Assembly: GCF_007830635.1 (NCBI RefSeq)
Contig: NZ_VLLA01000004.1
Span: 186,001-250,000 of the forward strand
DNA length: 64,000 bases
Source: Bradyrhizobium huanghuaihaiense
Lineage (GTDB): Bacteria > Pseudomonadota > Alphaproteobacteria > Rhizobiales > Xanthobacteraceae
Direction: 5' to 3'
Shown: positions 35,216 to 44,294 of the stretch, one piece after another
How positions within the stretch are numbered: position 1 is the stretch's first letter
Layout: every line of letters starts with the position of its first letter
Made by a program: the position numbers and the translations under genes
Notes under the pieces: generated by a model
What the model was told of the DNA's origin: nothing
The model's database searches: none
The model's input: the letters and a program-made list of their open reading frames with translations, nothing else

Positions 35216-36838
35216 TTAGCGCAGCGCCGCGGTGCGCATGACGAAGGACGTCGTCTCGAGCTTCGCGGTCGCGCTGCCCGAGAAGCTGTCGCAGGACAGG
35301 CCCGGCATCGGGTCCTCGGTGAAGCCCATCGCGATCACCGTCTGCGGCTTGACGAAATAGCCGCGCAGCGCCGCCGTATCGAGCTCGCCCATCAGCGTGA
35401 CCGACATCGCACGACTGGCGCTCGGCGACAGCATCACGATCTTGAGCCAGATGTTCTCGTTCTTGGCCGCGGACAGGCGGGTCGCGGTCGCGACCATGCC
35501 GTCGACGCTCTTGCCGACCACACTGTTGATCTCGGTCGCGGGTGCCGCGCCGCGCGCGCCGGAACGGGCAGAGCGCGGGATCGGCGCGGAGGCGGCGACC
35601 ACGTTGCTGCGATCGACCGGGGAGGCGGCAGGCGCGTAAGCCAGTGCCTGAAGCGTTGCGCTGGACACGCTCGCGGTTTGTTGCGGATCGCTCGCGGAGG
35701 CAAGCGCCTGGCGGGCCTTCAGCGCCGCGACCTGCGCCGGCGTCGCCTGCTGCGGCGTGGCGGGGGCATCCCAGAAGCCGCGGGCATTGATGATGTCGGC
35801 CGGGGTCTCCGGCTTGGCCTCGGCAGATTTGGCGGCGGGCTTGTCAGCCACGGGCGCGGGCTTCGGCTTGGGCGGCGCGACGAGCTGCGCATCGGCCGAG
35901 GCGAGCTGGAGGGTGGCTGCGACCTGCGGCTTGGCGCGCGGGGTCGGGACCGGGTCGGCCGGCTTGGCTGCGGCGGCGACCACGGTCGGCCCGGACGACT
36001 TCGCGGCCGGGGCCGGTGCGCCCTCGTCATCCTCGTCGCTGCTGCTGGCCGCCGGCGCCGACTTGCTCTTGAACAGGGCGGCGAAGAAGTTCGGCTTGCT
36101 GGCGCCGTCATCGCCGCTGCCGCGACGCTCGATCTCGGCCTTGGCGAGCTCATAACCCTTCAGCGGTGTGCCGTCGGTCGGTAGATGCACCGTCTTTCCG
36201 TCCGGGAACACGCGTGCGAGCTGGTCATGCGTCATGCGCGGCCAGTGCCGGATGCTGCCGGTGTCCAGATGCACGAAGGGCGAGCCGGAGGTCGGGTAGA
36301 AGCCGACGCCGCCGCGCTGCAGGCGCAGGCCGGCGAAGCGGATCTGCTCCAGCGGTACGCCCGGGATGTAGAAGTCCATCGCATGGCCCAGCATGTGCTG
36401 GCTGAAGCGCGCCACGCCCGAGGAGCGGCGGCGGAGCATGGCGTTGGTGGCGGGGGAGCGGTAGGAGGAGATGATCTGGATCGGCTGCTTGCCGTCGACG
36501 TCGCGGTAGACTTCCCAGAGGATGTCGAAGAGGTGACGGTCCATGACCGTCTCGTCCTGAGTGCGCCAGTCGCGCAGGAAATGGTTGAGCTGCTTCAGCG
36601 CGGCTTCGTCATAGCGCCCGTCGCGCTTGAAGGTGACGCTGAGGTCTTCGCCGGAATGGGTGTGGTGGAAGGTGAGGGTCTTGGTCTCGTTCAGCGCGGC
36701 GGCGTTATGGACCGAGCCGGCGGCAGCCAGCAGCAATACGGAAGCGAGGCCGATCCTGGATCCGACCTTCACTCCCGCATGGGACAACGACAGCACAGCA
36801 AGTTGGCGTGCAAGACCAGTCAGCACGTATGAGCCCAC
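35216..36838 (-). CDS. DUF882 / M15-like peptidoglycan hydrolase-type protein
   Basis: A 540-residue exported protein. An N-terminal membrane or signal segment (about residues 25-48, IGLASVLLLAAAGSV) is followed by the DUF882 domain (50-220): TLTFHHTHSGEDLSVTFK, SSYRSPATNAMLRR, SQHMLGHAMDFYIPG and SPFVHLDTG, where His and Asp would bind zinc as in M15 D,D-carboxypeptidases. The following 300 residues are Pro/Ala-rich and low in complexity, with a short conserved block at the very end. It probably trims or binds peptidoglycan. It is encoded beside the L,D-transpeptidase on the same strand, giving a cell-wall pair. Confidence 0.85.
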   Translation of the reverse strand: MGSYVLTGLARQLAVLSLSHAGVKVGSRIGLASVLLLAAAGSVHNAAALNETKTLTFHHTHSGEDLSVTFKRDGRYDEAALKQLNHFLRDWRTQDETVMDRHLFDILWEVYRDVDGKQPIQIISSYRSPATNAMLRRRSSGVARFSQHMLGHAMDFYIPGVPLEQIRFAGLRLQRGGVGFYPTSGSPFVHLDTGSIRHWPRMTHDQLARVFPDGKTVHLPTDGTPLKGYELAKAEIERRGSGDDGASKPNFFAALFKSKSAPAASSSDEDDEGAPAPAAKSSGPTVVAAAAKPADPVPTPRAKPQVAATLQLASADAQLVAPPKPKPAPVADKPAAKSAEAKPETPADIINARGFWDAPATPQQATPAQVAALKARQALASASDPQQTASVSSATLQALAYAPAASPVDRSNVVAASAPIPRSARSGARGAAPATEINSVVGKSVDGMVATATRLSAAKNENIWLKIVMLSPSASRAMSVTLMGELDTAALRGYFVKPQTVIAMGFTEDPMPGLSCDSFSGSATAKLETTSFVMRTAALR

Positions 36839-37038
36839 CCAGTCGACGAGCGTTCAAATGGACTCTCCCGCCAACCCCGTTAGCGCGCGAAAGAGGGTGA
36901 ACGCTTTCTTAAAGCAAGAAGGTTAATTCGAGGTTGACCTTCCCGCCCCCAAACCAAGTCAGGCTACAATCCTAAACGGTTGACTGTGGCAAAAAAACGC
37001 CCGTTGCCTGAGGGCAGGTCGGAGAATGGTTAACGTTA

Positions 37039-37067
37039 AGCGCCCCCATCCTGGGGATGAGGGCGCT
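37039..37067 (-). terminator. Hairpin after L,D-transpeptidase gene
   Basis: AGCGCCC-CCATCC-TGG-GGATGA-GGGCGCT forms a 13-bp stem with one wobble and a 3-nt loop, 43 bases after the L,D-transpeptidase stop. No T-tract follows on the minus strand; TTAACGTTAA lies beside it. Confidence 0.5.
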
Positions 37068-37109
37068 GATTTCATTGCAGAATTTCAGGAAATGAGGCGC
37101 CGGCGGGCC

Positions 37110-39302
37110 TCAGCGGGTGAACACCCGCTGCGGCCGGCGGCCGACCGGAGCCGGCGGCGGGGTCGGCGCTCCGAACAGCCGCTCGAAGAAGTTCGGGCCG
37201 GACGAGCCGAAGCCGCCGCCATTGTTGGCCACCGCAACGCCCGAGGGCAGGGTGGTCGCCGGGCGCGAATAGCTCGGCTGCGAGTGCGCGACGACGTTCT
37301 CGAGATCCTTGCCGCGGCCGTTCTTCAGGATGTTGAGCATGGTCGCGTCGCGGCCATAGACGTCCTTGCGCAATTGCAGCTTGCCGGCGTCGTCCACGAA
37401 CGCGGTCTGGTAGGTGATGTTGACCGGGATCGGGGTGGGGAATTTCAGGTCGATCTCGCTCTTGCCGTACATGCTGCGCACGCGCTCGGGCGTGTACTTC
37501 TCGTTCGGCATCGCGATGTTGAGCAGCACGGAGGCGTACTGATCCGGGTTCTGCACGCGCATGCAGCCATGGCTGAAGGCGCGGTCGTCCCGGGCGAACA
37601 GGTTCTTGTCCGGCGTGTCGTGCTGATAGACCAGGAACTTGTTCGGGAAGTTGAAGCGGATGCGGCCGAGCGCGTTGGCTTCACCGGGCGGCTGCGAGAT
37701 GTGCACCGAGCCGTCGCGGTTCTGCTCGAGCTTGAGGCCCATGCGCTGGAGGACGGTCGGATCCTGCTGAAGCGCCGGCAGGTATTCGTTGTAGACGATC
37801 GACGGAGGCACGTTCCAGGTCGGGTTGACCGTGATGTACTTCATCGTCTCGGTCAGCAGCGGGGTGGCGTGCTGGCCGGGCTTGCCGGTGACGACGCGGG
37901 TGGTCCAGACCTGCTGGCCGCGCTGCATCACCTTCAGCGTGTAGTCGGGAATGTTGAGGATGACATAGGCATCGCCCAGCGCGGGCACGCCGAGGTCGCG
38001 CGGCAGCCAACGCCAGCGCTCCATGTTCACCAGCACGGTGTCGATCTGCTTGTCGCGCTTGGGGGTGTTGAGCGCCTTGACCGTCTTGTCGTCGAGGATG
38101 CCGGTCGGCTTCATCTCGGCGCCGTTCTGGAATTTGCGCACGGCTTCGGCAACCGCAGCGTCATAGCGGGTGTCGCTGGCGTTCTCGGTGATCCCGAGCT
38201 TGGCGCGCAGCTGCGGCACGCGCGGATCGTCCACGACGATTTCCGCCTGCTTCTTGCCGGCCGGGGTGTACTTCAGCGCCGGACCGTCGGCGATCTCGAT
38301 CGCCGGGCCGCTGCCCTGGCCGCGAAGCTCCGCGAGCTTGGCCTTCAGCTCCTTGTAGAGCTTGTGGGGCGGGTTGTAGCTGTCGAGCGCCGCGGACGCG
38401 TCAGTCGCGGTCGTGACCTTGGCGAGCACCTCGCTCGGGTCGACCGGATGCTCGGGATAGAGGATGTCGCCGCTGACCTGGGACCAGTGCATGCGGCCGC
38501 TCTGCGCCTGGCGCGCATAGTCGAACATGCTGGCGGTGAGCTTGAGCTCGGCGTCGGCGAGCGCGTCGGGCGTCGTGGCGGCGGCGAAATCCGGCACCGG
38601 ATAGTCGGCGGGATTGAGACCGTCGGAGGCCGCATCCTTGAGCCGTGCGATCACGCCCTTGGCCGCAGCAGTCAGGCTGCCGCCTTGTGTCCACACCGGC
38701 GCGAAGTCGCGGGCGCCATAAAACTTCTCGATCGCCGCGCGCTCGTTCTTGCGGTCGAAATGGCGCGAGGTCTTGGCGCCGATGATGTCCTTGAGCTTGT
38801 CGGCGACCGGCTGGTCGGCGGCGGGAACGTTGCTGGCAGCCTTGACCGGCTCGGCGGCCGGAGCCGCCGCAGTGGCAGGCGCCGCGGGCGCGGCCGGCGG
38901 GGCGGTCGCGGTGTCAGCCTTGGCGGGTTCAGTCTTTGCCGGCTCAGTCTTCGCCGTCTCGCTCTTCGGTGCCTCCGGCGCGGGCGTGGTGGCGACATCG
39001 GACGGCTTGGTCTCGACCTTGTCGGGCGCGGGCGCGGCGTCCGCCTTGACGGGCTCCTTGACAGTTTCCTTCGCCGGATCCTGCACGGTGGCGGTGGTGT
39101 CGAGTTTGATGTCGGAAGCGGTCGGGGGCGGAACGTTGGCGGGCTCGGGGCGCGGGATCGCGGCTTCGATCGCGAGCTCGGCCGCGCTGCTGCGCGCCTG
39201 ATCCTGCGCCAGCGCCGAGCCGGCCGACACCGTGAGGAAGGTTGCCGCGACCGTCATCAAGACACGGTCAAAGCCTGCACGGTGGTTCAAACAGTCACGC
39301 AT
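37110..39302 (-). CDS. L,D-transpeptidase, YcbB type
   Basis: A 730-residue exported enzyme that makes 3-3 crosslinks in peptidoglycan. A signal peptide (to about residue 32) is followed by a long Pro/Ala/Lys/Glu-rich stretch (40-170), the YcbB scaffold region (about 185-400), a peptidoglycan-binding segment (YDAAVAEAVRKFQNGAEMK) and the YkuD catalytic domain with SHGCMRVQNP, in which Cys580 is the nucleophile. The low-complexity N-terminal stretch is much longer than in E. coli YcbB. Start 39302 has GAGGGG upstream. The DUF882 gene lies downstream on the same strand. Confidence 0.92.
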   Translation of the reverse strand: MRDCLNHRAGFDRVLMTVAATFLTVSAGSALAQDQARSSAAELAIEAAIPRPEPANVPPPTASDIKLDTTATVQDPAKETVKEPVKADAAPAPDKVETKPSDVATTPAPEAPKSETAKTEPAKTEPAKADTATAPPAAPAAPATAAAPAAEPVKAASNVPAADQPVADKLKDIIGAKTSRHFDRKNERAAIEKFYGARDFAPVWTQGGSLTAAAKGVIARLKDAASDGLNPADYPVPDFAAATTPDALADAELKLTASMFDYARQAQSGRMHWSQVSGDILYPEHPVDPSEVLAKVTTATDASAALDSYNPPHKLYKELKAKLAELRGQGSGPAIEIADGPALKYTPAGKKQAEIVVDDPRVPQLRAKLGITENASDTRYDAAVAEAVRKFQNGAEMKPTGILDDKTVKALNTPKRDKQIDTVLVNMERWRWLPRDLGVPALGDAYVILNIPDYTLKVMQRGQQVWTTRVVTGKPGQHATPLLTETMKYITVNPTWNVPPSIVYNEYLPALQQDPTVLQRMGLKLEQNRDGSVHISQPPGEANALGRIRFNFPNKFLVYQHDTPDKNLFARDDRAFSHGCMRVQNPDQYASVLLNIAMPNEKYTPERVRSMYGKSEIDLKFPTPIPVNITYQTAFVDDAGKLQLRKDVYGRDATMLNILKNGRGKDLENVVAHSQPSYSRPATTLPSGVAVANNGGGFGSSGPNFFERLFGAPTPPPAPVGRRPQRVFTR

Positions 39303-39618
39303 TGTGTCACACCCCTCGGGTGAACTGTCCCTCGTGGAACAGCTTCGTTATCGCCTAATTGAGTTTCGGCTAATCGCGCCGGCCTCTCGAAAGTCGCACG
39401 CCTGCACGCAACGATTCCCTACGCCAGACGATATACAGGCCCCGATTTTGCAGCCAGCGCTACCCGGGACAACTCACGACAAACTGACTTCAAGGGAGCC
39501 TCTTGGCAACGGATTGTGCGCTTGCCGCGCGCGCTTTTCCCTCTGTCTGTCACTTCCAAGTCACGGTTCAAGCCACAGTCGAATTTTGCCGTAATTCAAC
39601 GGCTTGCGGTCGCTTCCC
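39303..39618. other. Non-coding region between L,D-transpeptidase and regulator genes
   Basis: This stretch separates two minus-strand genes. I see no gene with a ribosome binding site and no repeat of the families above; the promoter of the L,D-transpeptidase gene must be here but no convincing -35/-10 pair stands out. Confidence 0.4.
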
Positions 39619-39650
39619 AGCCTCGCGCGAACGTGCGTTCGCATGAGGCT
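39619..39650 (-). terminator. Hairpin at the end of the NtrC-type regulator gene
   Basis: AGCCTC-GC-GCGAACG-TG-CGTTCGC-AT-GAGGCT forms a two-part stem (7 bp plus 6 bp) that reaches the stop codon at 39650-39652. No T-tract follows, so it may stabilise the 3' end rather than terminate by itself. Confidence 0.5.
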
Positions 39651-41146
39651 CAGTGCGTCTCCTCACCGCTTTTCCCGCCATGGCCGGGAACCCCGGCTTC
39701 GTCGAGTTTCCGGTAAAGGGTGGACCGGCCGATTTTGAGGCGGCGGGCGACTTCCGACATCTGTCCGCGATAGTGCGAGATCGCAAAGCGGATGATCTCG
39801 CTCTCCATGTCCTCCAGCGGGCGGACGTCGCCGGTCGGCGTGAGCATCGACAGGTTTCCCGCCAGGGGAAGCGGCGCGATTGGTATTTCACTACCCGACA
39901 CCACCGAGGGCGCGGCGATCGGCTCTAGTATCAGCGGAGCGGTCGGGATGTCCGTTGCGCCATGCGGCTGGGTGGTGAGCAGGGGGAAGTCGGCGAGGCC
40001 GAGCTGGTCGCCGTCGCTCATCACCACGGCGCGGTAGACCGCGTTCTCGAGCTGGCGGATGTTGCCGGGCCAGTCGAGCTGGGCGAGATGTGCCACGGCC
40101 TCGCCGCTGATGCCGGTGATGGGACGGTTCTCCTCGGCGGCAAAGCGCGCCAGGAAATGCCGCAGCAGATGCGGGACGTCCTCGCGCCGGGCGCGCAGCG
40201 AGGGGACCGTCAGCGGCAGCACGTGCAGGCGATAGAACAGGTCTTCGCGGAAGTGGCCCTGCTTCACCCGCTCCAGCAGCTTGCGGTTGGTCGCCGAGAC
40301 GATGCGGACGTCGACCTTGACCGGCTTGCGGCCGCCGACCGCCTCGACCGCGCCTTCCTGGAGTGCGCGCAACAGCTTGACCTGAGCGGTCAGCGGCAGC
40401 TCGCTGACCTCGTCCAGGAACAGCGTGCCGCCATGGGCCTCGACGAACTTGCCGGTGTGGCGTTCGGTGGCGCCGGTGAAGGCACCCTTCTCGTGGCCGA
40501 ACAGGATGGACTCGACGAGGTTGTCGGGGATTGCGCCGCAATTGACCGCGACGAAGGGCTTTGCCTTGCGCTCGCCGCTGCCATGGATGGCGCGCGCGAA
40601 CATCTCCTTGCCGACGCCGGACTCGCCTTCGATCAGCACGGGGATCGAGGAATTCGCCGCCTTCTGCGCCGCGCGCATGACGGGTGCCATCGCCTCGGCG
40701 CGGGTGATGATGTCGGAGAAGGTCAGCCGTCCTTCGCGGCTGTGACGGATGCGCTGCAATTCGCCTTTGAGCGCGGAGGTGTTGAGCGCGTTGCGCAAGC
40801 TGACCTGGAGCCGCTCCAAGCCGACCGGCTTGACCACGAAATCGGCGGCGCCTGCGCGCATCGCCGAGATCACATTGTCGATGCCGCCATGGGCGGTCTG
40901 TACGATGACGGGTACGGAGAGGCCCGCTTCGCGGATCTTCGCCAGCACGCCCAAGCCGTCGAGGCCGGGCATCACGAGATCGAGGATGACGCCGTCGATG
41001 GCGGGCGCGTCGGGGGCGGTGAGGGCGGCAATCGCGGCGTCGCCGGACTCCACGACGACCGTTTCATAGCCGCATTTCTGCACCATGTTCTCGACCAGCC
41101 GGCGGGCTACAGCGTCATCGTCGGCGATCAAAATACAGGCAGCCAT
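39650..41146 (-). CDS. NtrC-family sigma-54-dependent response regulator (orphan)
   Basis: A 498-residue regulator with three domains. The receiver (1-120) has the acidic pair D9/D10, the phosphoacceptor D56 (VILDLVMPG), T84 and K106. The AAA+ domain (about 145-375) carries GESGVGKE, the sigma-54 contact loop GAFTGA and GGTLFLDE; the C-terminus has a Fis-type helix-turn-helix (SEVARRLKIGRSTLYRKLDE). All key residues are present, so it should be phosphorylated and activate sigma-54 promoters. No histidine kinase gene adjoins it. GGGGAA precedes the ATG. Its targets are not readable here. Confidence 0.93.
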   Translation of the reverse strand: MAACILIADDDAVARRLVENMVQKCGYETVVVESGDAAIAALTAPDAPAIDGVILDLVMPGLDGLGVLAKIREAGLSVPVIVQTAHGGIDNVISAMRAGAADFVVKPVGLERLQVSLRNALNTSALKGELQRIRHSREGRLTFSDIITRAEAMAPVMRAAQKAANSSIPVLIEGESGVGKEMFARAIHGSGERKAKPFVAVNCGAIPDNLVESILFGHEKGAFTGATERHTGKFVEAHGGTLFLDEVSELPLTAQVKLLRALQEGAVEAVGGRKPVKVDVRIVSATNRKLLERVKQGHFREDLFYRLHVLPLTVPSLRARREDVPHLLRHFLARFAAEENRPITGISGEAVAHLAQLDWPGNIRQLENAVYRAVVMSDGDQLGLADFPLLTTQPHGATDIPTAPLILEPIAAPSVVSGSEIPIAPLPLAGNLSMLTPTGDVRPLEDMESEIIRFAISHYRGQMSEVARRLKIGRSTLYRKLDEAGVPGHGGKSGEETH

Positions 41147-41273
41147 GGTGTTCCCCGCACGCTACTACTATCTGTCTCGAATCGGGGCACTCTGGCCGAA
41201 GCCGATTAACGCACTCTTAAACCTTGAAGTCCCCGCCCGCCGTCGCGCTTGTTGAACACAGGTTTCCCACACA

Positions 41274-43181
41274 ATGAATTCGCGCTCCAAGCCCGCTCTC
41301 AAAAAGCCCGCTCCCAAGAAGTCTGCCTCCAGCAAGCCCGCTCTCCGCAAGCCAAGCACCAAGAAATCTGCCGCCAAGGTCAAGTCCTCCAAAGCTGCGA
41401 GCAAGACCGGCAAGCTTCCGGAGTGGAACCTCGCCGATCTTTATTCCGGGATCGATGCACCGGAAGTGGCGCGCGATCTCGAGAAGATGGATGCCGATTG
41501 CGTCGCGTTCGAGACCGACTACAAGGGCAAGCTCGCGACAGGGACAGCAAACGAAGATGGCGGAAAATGGCTCGCGGGAGCCGTGCGGCGCTATGAGGCG
41601 ATCGACGATCTCGCCGGCCGTCTCGGCTCCTATGCTGGTCTGGTCCATGCCGGCGACAGCGTTGATCCCAAGATTTCAAAGTTTTACGGCGATGTGTCCG
41701 AACGCCTGACGGCGGCGTCGACGCATCTTCTGTTCTTCGCGCTCGAGCTCAACCGCATCGATGACGATATTTTGACCCGCGCGATGCAGGCTCCGGAGCT
41801 CGCGTATTACCGTCCGTGGATCGAGGATCTGCGCAAGGAGAAGCCGTATCAGCTCGACGACAAGCTCGAACAGCTCTTCCTGGAGAAGGCGCAGACCGGC
41901 TATTCCGCCTTCAACCGCCTGTTCGACCAGACCATCTCCAGCCTGCGTTTCAAGGTCGGTGCGAAAGAACTGGCAATCGAGCCGACGCTCAATTTCCTGC
42001 AGGACCGCGACGGCGCCAAGCGCAAGGCAGCGGCCGAAGCGCTGGCAAAAACCTTCAAGGCCAACGAGCGCACCTTCGCGCTGATCACCAACACGCTCGC
42101 CAAGGACAAGGACATCTCCGACCGCTGGCGCGGTTTCAAGGACGTCGCGGATTCCCGCCATCTGAACAACCGCGTCGAGCGCGAAGTGGTGGATGCGCTG
42201 GTCGCCTCGGTCCGCGCCGCCTATCCAAAGCTGTCGCATCGCTATTACGCGCTGAAGGCGAAATGGTTCGGCAAGAAGCGGCTGGCCTATTGGGATCGCA
42301 ACGCGCCGCTGCCCTTTGCCGCGACCGACGTCATCGGCTGGCCCGATGCGCGCAACATGGTGTTGACGGCCTATCGGGGCTTCTCGCCTAAAATGGCCGA
42401 CATCGCCGAGCGCTTCTTCACCGATCGCTGGATCGATGCGCCGGTGCGTCCGGGCAAGGTGCCGGGCGCGTTCTCGCATCCGACCACGCCATCGGCGCAC
42501 CCCTACGTGCTGATGAACTACCAGGGCAAGCCGCGCGACGTGATGACGCTCGCCCATGAGCTCGGCCACGGCGTGCACCAGGTTCTGGCGGCGAAGAACG
42601 GCGCGCTGATGGCACCGACGCCGCTGACGCTGGCGGAGACCGCGAGCGTGTTCGGCGAGATGCTCACCTTCAAGCGGCTGCTGGCCCAGACCAAAAGCGC
42701 AAAACAGCGTCAGGCGATGCTCGCCGGCAAGGTCGAGGACATGATCAACACCGTGGTGCGGCAGATCGCGTTCTATTCCTTCGAGCGCGCGGTCCACACC
42801 GAGCGCAAGAACGGCGAGCTCACCGCGACGCGGCTCGGCGAGATCTGGCTGTCGGTGCAGGGCGAATCTCTCGGGCCCGCAATCGAGATCAAGGCCGGCT
42901 ACGAGAACTACTGGATGTACATCCCGCACTTCATCCATTCGCCGTTCTACGTCTACGCCTATGCCTTCGGCGATTGCCTCGTGAACTCGCTCTACGCCGT
43001 CTACGAGAACGCGGCCGAAGGCTTTGCCGAGCGCTATCTCGACATGCTCGCCGCCGGCGGCACCAAGCACTATTCCGAATTGCTGCGGCCGTTCGGGCTC
43101 GATGCCAAGGATCCCAAGTTTTGGGACGGTGGTCTCTCGGTTATCGCCGGCATGATCGACGAGCTGGAGGCGATGGGCTGA
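41274..43181 (+). CDS. pepF: M3-family oligoendopeptidase (PepF-like)
   Basis: A 635-residue metallopeptidase. The first 45 residues are a Lys/Ser/Pro-rich basic tail not part of the fold. The M3 catalytic helix carries H428-E-L-G-H432 (LAHELGHGVHQ), with the third zinc ligand Glu about 25 residues later in LAETASVFGEM; the family block FSHPTTPSAHPYVLMNY precedes it. It cleaves short peptides in the cytoplasm. The protein is complete and of the usual oligoendopeptidase F length apart from the extra basic tail, which resembles a histone-H1-like Lys-rich segment and could contact nucleic acid. Confidence 0.92.
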   Translation: MNSRSKPALKKPAPKKSASSKPALRKPSTKKSAAKVKSSKAASKTGKLPEWNLADLYSGIDAPEVARDLEKMDADCVAFETDYKGKLATGTANEDGGKWLAGAVRRYEAIDDLAGRLGSYAGLVHAGDSVDPKISKFYGDVSERLTAASTHLLFFALELNRIDDDILTRAMQAPELAYYRPWIEDLRKEKPYQLDDKLEQLFLEKAQTGYSAFNRLFDQTISSLRFKVGAKELAIEPTLNFLQDRDGAKRKAAAEALAKTFKANERTFALITNTLAKDKDISDRWRGFKDVADSRHLNNRVEREVVDALVASVRAAYPKLSHRYYALKAKWFGKKRLAYWDRNAPLPFAATDVIGWPDARNMVLTAYRGFSPKMADIAERFFTDRWIDAPVRPGKVPGAFSHPTTPSAHPYVLMNYQGKPRDVMTLAHELGHGVHQVLAAKNGALMAPTPLTLAETASVFGEMLTFKRLLAQTKSAKQRQAMLAGKVEDMINTVVRQIAFYSFERAVHTERKNGELTATRLGEIWLSVQGESLGPAIEIKAGYENYWMYIPHFIHSPFYVYAYAFGDCLVNSLYAVYENAAEGFAERYLDMLAAGGTKHYSELLRPFGLDAKDPKFWDGGLSVIAGMIDELEAMG

Positions 43182-43218
43182 GGCGCCCGGGCGCCTTCTC
43201 GCGGCCGTAAAACATCTG

Positions 43219-43257
43219 TTGAACCAAGTCTCCGGCGATGTTATACATATGTATAAC
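43219..43257 (+). promoter_or_regulatory. Promoter and operator of the toxin-antitoxin pair
   Basis: TTGAAC (43219-43224) and TATACA (43242-43247) are 17 bp apart. The -10 lies inside the perfect 18-bp palindrome GTTATACATATGTATAAC (43240-43257), which ends 17 bases before the antitoxin start codon. An AbrB/MazE dimer bound there would shut off its own promoter. Confidence 0.75.
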
Positions 43258-43274
43258 GCACTGGAGCCAAGACC

Positions 43275-43499
43275 ATGAAAATTGAGATCAAGAAGATCGG
43301 CAATTCCGATGGTTTGCTGCTGCCTCGTGAATTGATGCAGCGGCTCGATCTCAAGCGCGGGCAGCAATTGCACATCGTGGAATTACCCGGCGGTGGTTTC
43401 CAGCTGCTGCCTTACGACCCCGACTTCGAGCGGACGATGGAAATCGCCGACGAGGTGATGGACAAGTATCGCGACACGCTCGCCGCGCTTGCAAAATAG
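43275..43499 (+). CDS. AbrB/MazE-type antitoxin
   Basis: A 74-residue protein with an N-terminal swapped-hairpin DNA-binding domain (MKIEIKKIGNSDGLLLPRELMQRLDL, then KRGQQLHIVELPGG) and an acidic C-terminal helix (ERTMEIADEVMDKYRDTLAAL) that would wrap around the toxin. It is 13 bases upstream of the Doc gene, the standard order for an antitoxin-first pair. The perfect palindrome over its -10 fits autorepression. Confidence 0.88.
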   Translation: MKIEIKKIGNSDGLLLPRELMQRLDLKRGQQLHIVELPGGGFQLLPYDPDFERTMEIADEVMDKYRDTLAALAK

Positions 43500-43511
43500 C
43501 CGGCTGCGCGC

Positions 43512-43907
43512 ATGAGCGATCTTCAGGAGCCGCTCTGGATCACCTACGAGCAGGCCGTCGCAATTCATGGCCGGCAACTTCGCCGTTTTGGCGGGGCGCC
43601 GGGACTGCGCGACGAGGGCATGCTGCGCTCGGCGCTGGAGCGGCCGGTCAACAAATGGCGCTATGAGCAGGCGCCGATGGACGAGCTCGCTGCGGCATAC
43701 GCATTCGGCCTCGCGAAAAATCACGCATTCGTCGACGGAAACAAGCGCATTGCCTTCATGGCGATGATGATCTTTCTGCACAAGAACGGCGTGGCGTTCA
43801 GTCCCGATCCGGCGGAAGCGACAACCATCATCCTCTCTCTCGCCGCCGGCGAAGTCAGCGAGCAGAGCCTCACGCGCTGGATCCGCGACAATTGGGATTC
43901 CAAATGA
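43512..43907 (+). CDS. doc: Doc-type Fic-domain toxin
   Basis: A 131-residue death-on-curing family protein. The active-site loop H71-AFVDGNKR79 is the Doc form of the Fic motif, in which the protein phosphorylates elongation factor Tu and stops translation. The N-terminal WITYEQAVAIHGRQLRRFGG and GLRDEGMLRSALERP blocks are standard. Phd is the best-known partner of Doc, while here an AbrB/MazE-type antitoxin is used, a pairing also found in other bacteria. All catalytic residues are present, so the toxin should be functional. Confidence 0.9.
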   Translation: MSDLQEPLWITYEQAVAIHGRQLRRFGGAPGLRDEGMLRSALERPVNKWRYEQAPMDELAAAYAFGLAKNHAFVDGNKRIAFMAMMIFLHKNGVAFSPDPAEATTIILSLAAGEVSEQSLTRWIRDNWDSK

Positions 43908-44004
43908 GCCGATTTGCGGGAAAACTGCGCAGCTGTGCCGTTGCCCTGCCCAAAGGTTTAAGGTATCCCAGCCCGAGAATTCGACTTTCGACTGGGGACA
44001 ATCC

Positions 44005-44157
44005 ATGGCTGACCATAGCGAAGTGGCGTACACCACTGCCGACGGCAACGACTACGTTGCCCACGAGCAGACCTATGAGGGCTTCATCAAGCTGGTGAAG
44101 TACGGCACGGCCTCGGTCGCGCTCATCGTGATCCTGATGGCGATTTTCCTCACCTGA
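44005..44157 (+). CDS. aa3-type cytochrome c oxidase subunit IV
   Basis: A 50-residue protein with a polar N-terminal half (MADHSEVAYTTADGND), the block YVAHEQTYEGFIKLVKYG and one C-terminal membrane helix (ASVALIVILMAIFL). This is the small bacterial aa3 oxidase subunit IV, a single-helix accessory subunit. In many alphaproteobacteria it is encoded directly ahead of the transhydrogenase genes and far from the other oxidase subunits, exactly as here (137 bases before pntAA). It is easily overlooked because of its size. Confidence 0.88.
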   Translation: MADHSEVAYTTADGNDYVAHEQTYEGFIKLVKYGTASVALIVILMAIFLT

Positions 44158-44294
44158 TCCATCGCCTGGTGCACCGCCAGCGTCGTCGGTGCTCATAAAA
44201 TTTGCATTCAAGCCGGTGCCAAAACCGGTATCCAACGTTGCGGGAGTGACGCTAAGTTCGCGTGCGCGCTTTGTCCCGCGTCGCCGGAGGGCCT

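Noticed and set aside
37026..39323. Plus-strand open frame of over 700 codons opposite the L,D-transpeptidase
   Set aside because: High-GC shadow of a real gene; no family similarity, Arg/Gly-rich composition, no ribosome binding site. The same holds for the long antisense frames opposite the two GGDEF-EAL genes and ftsH.
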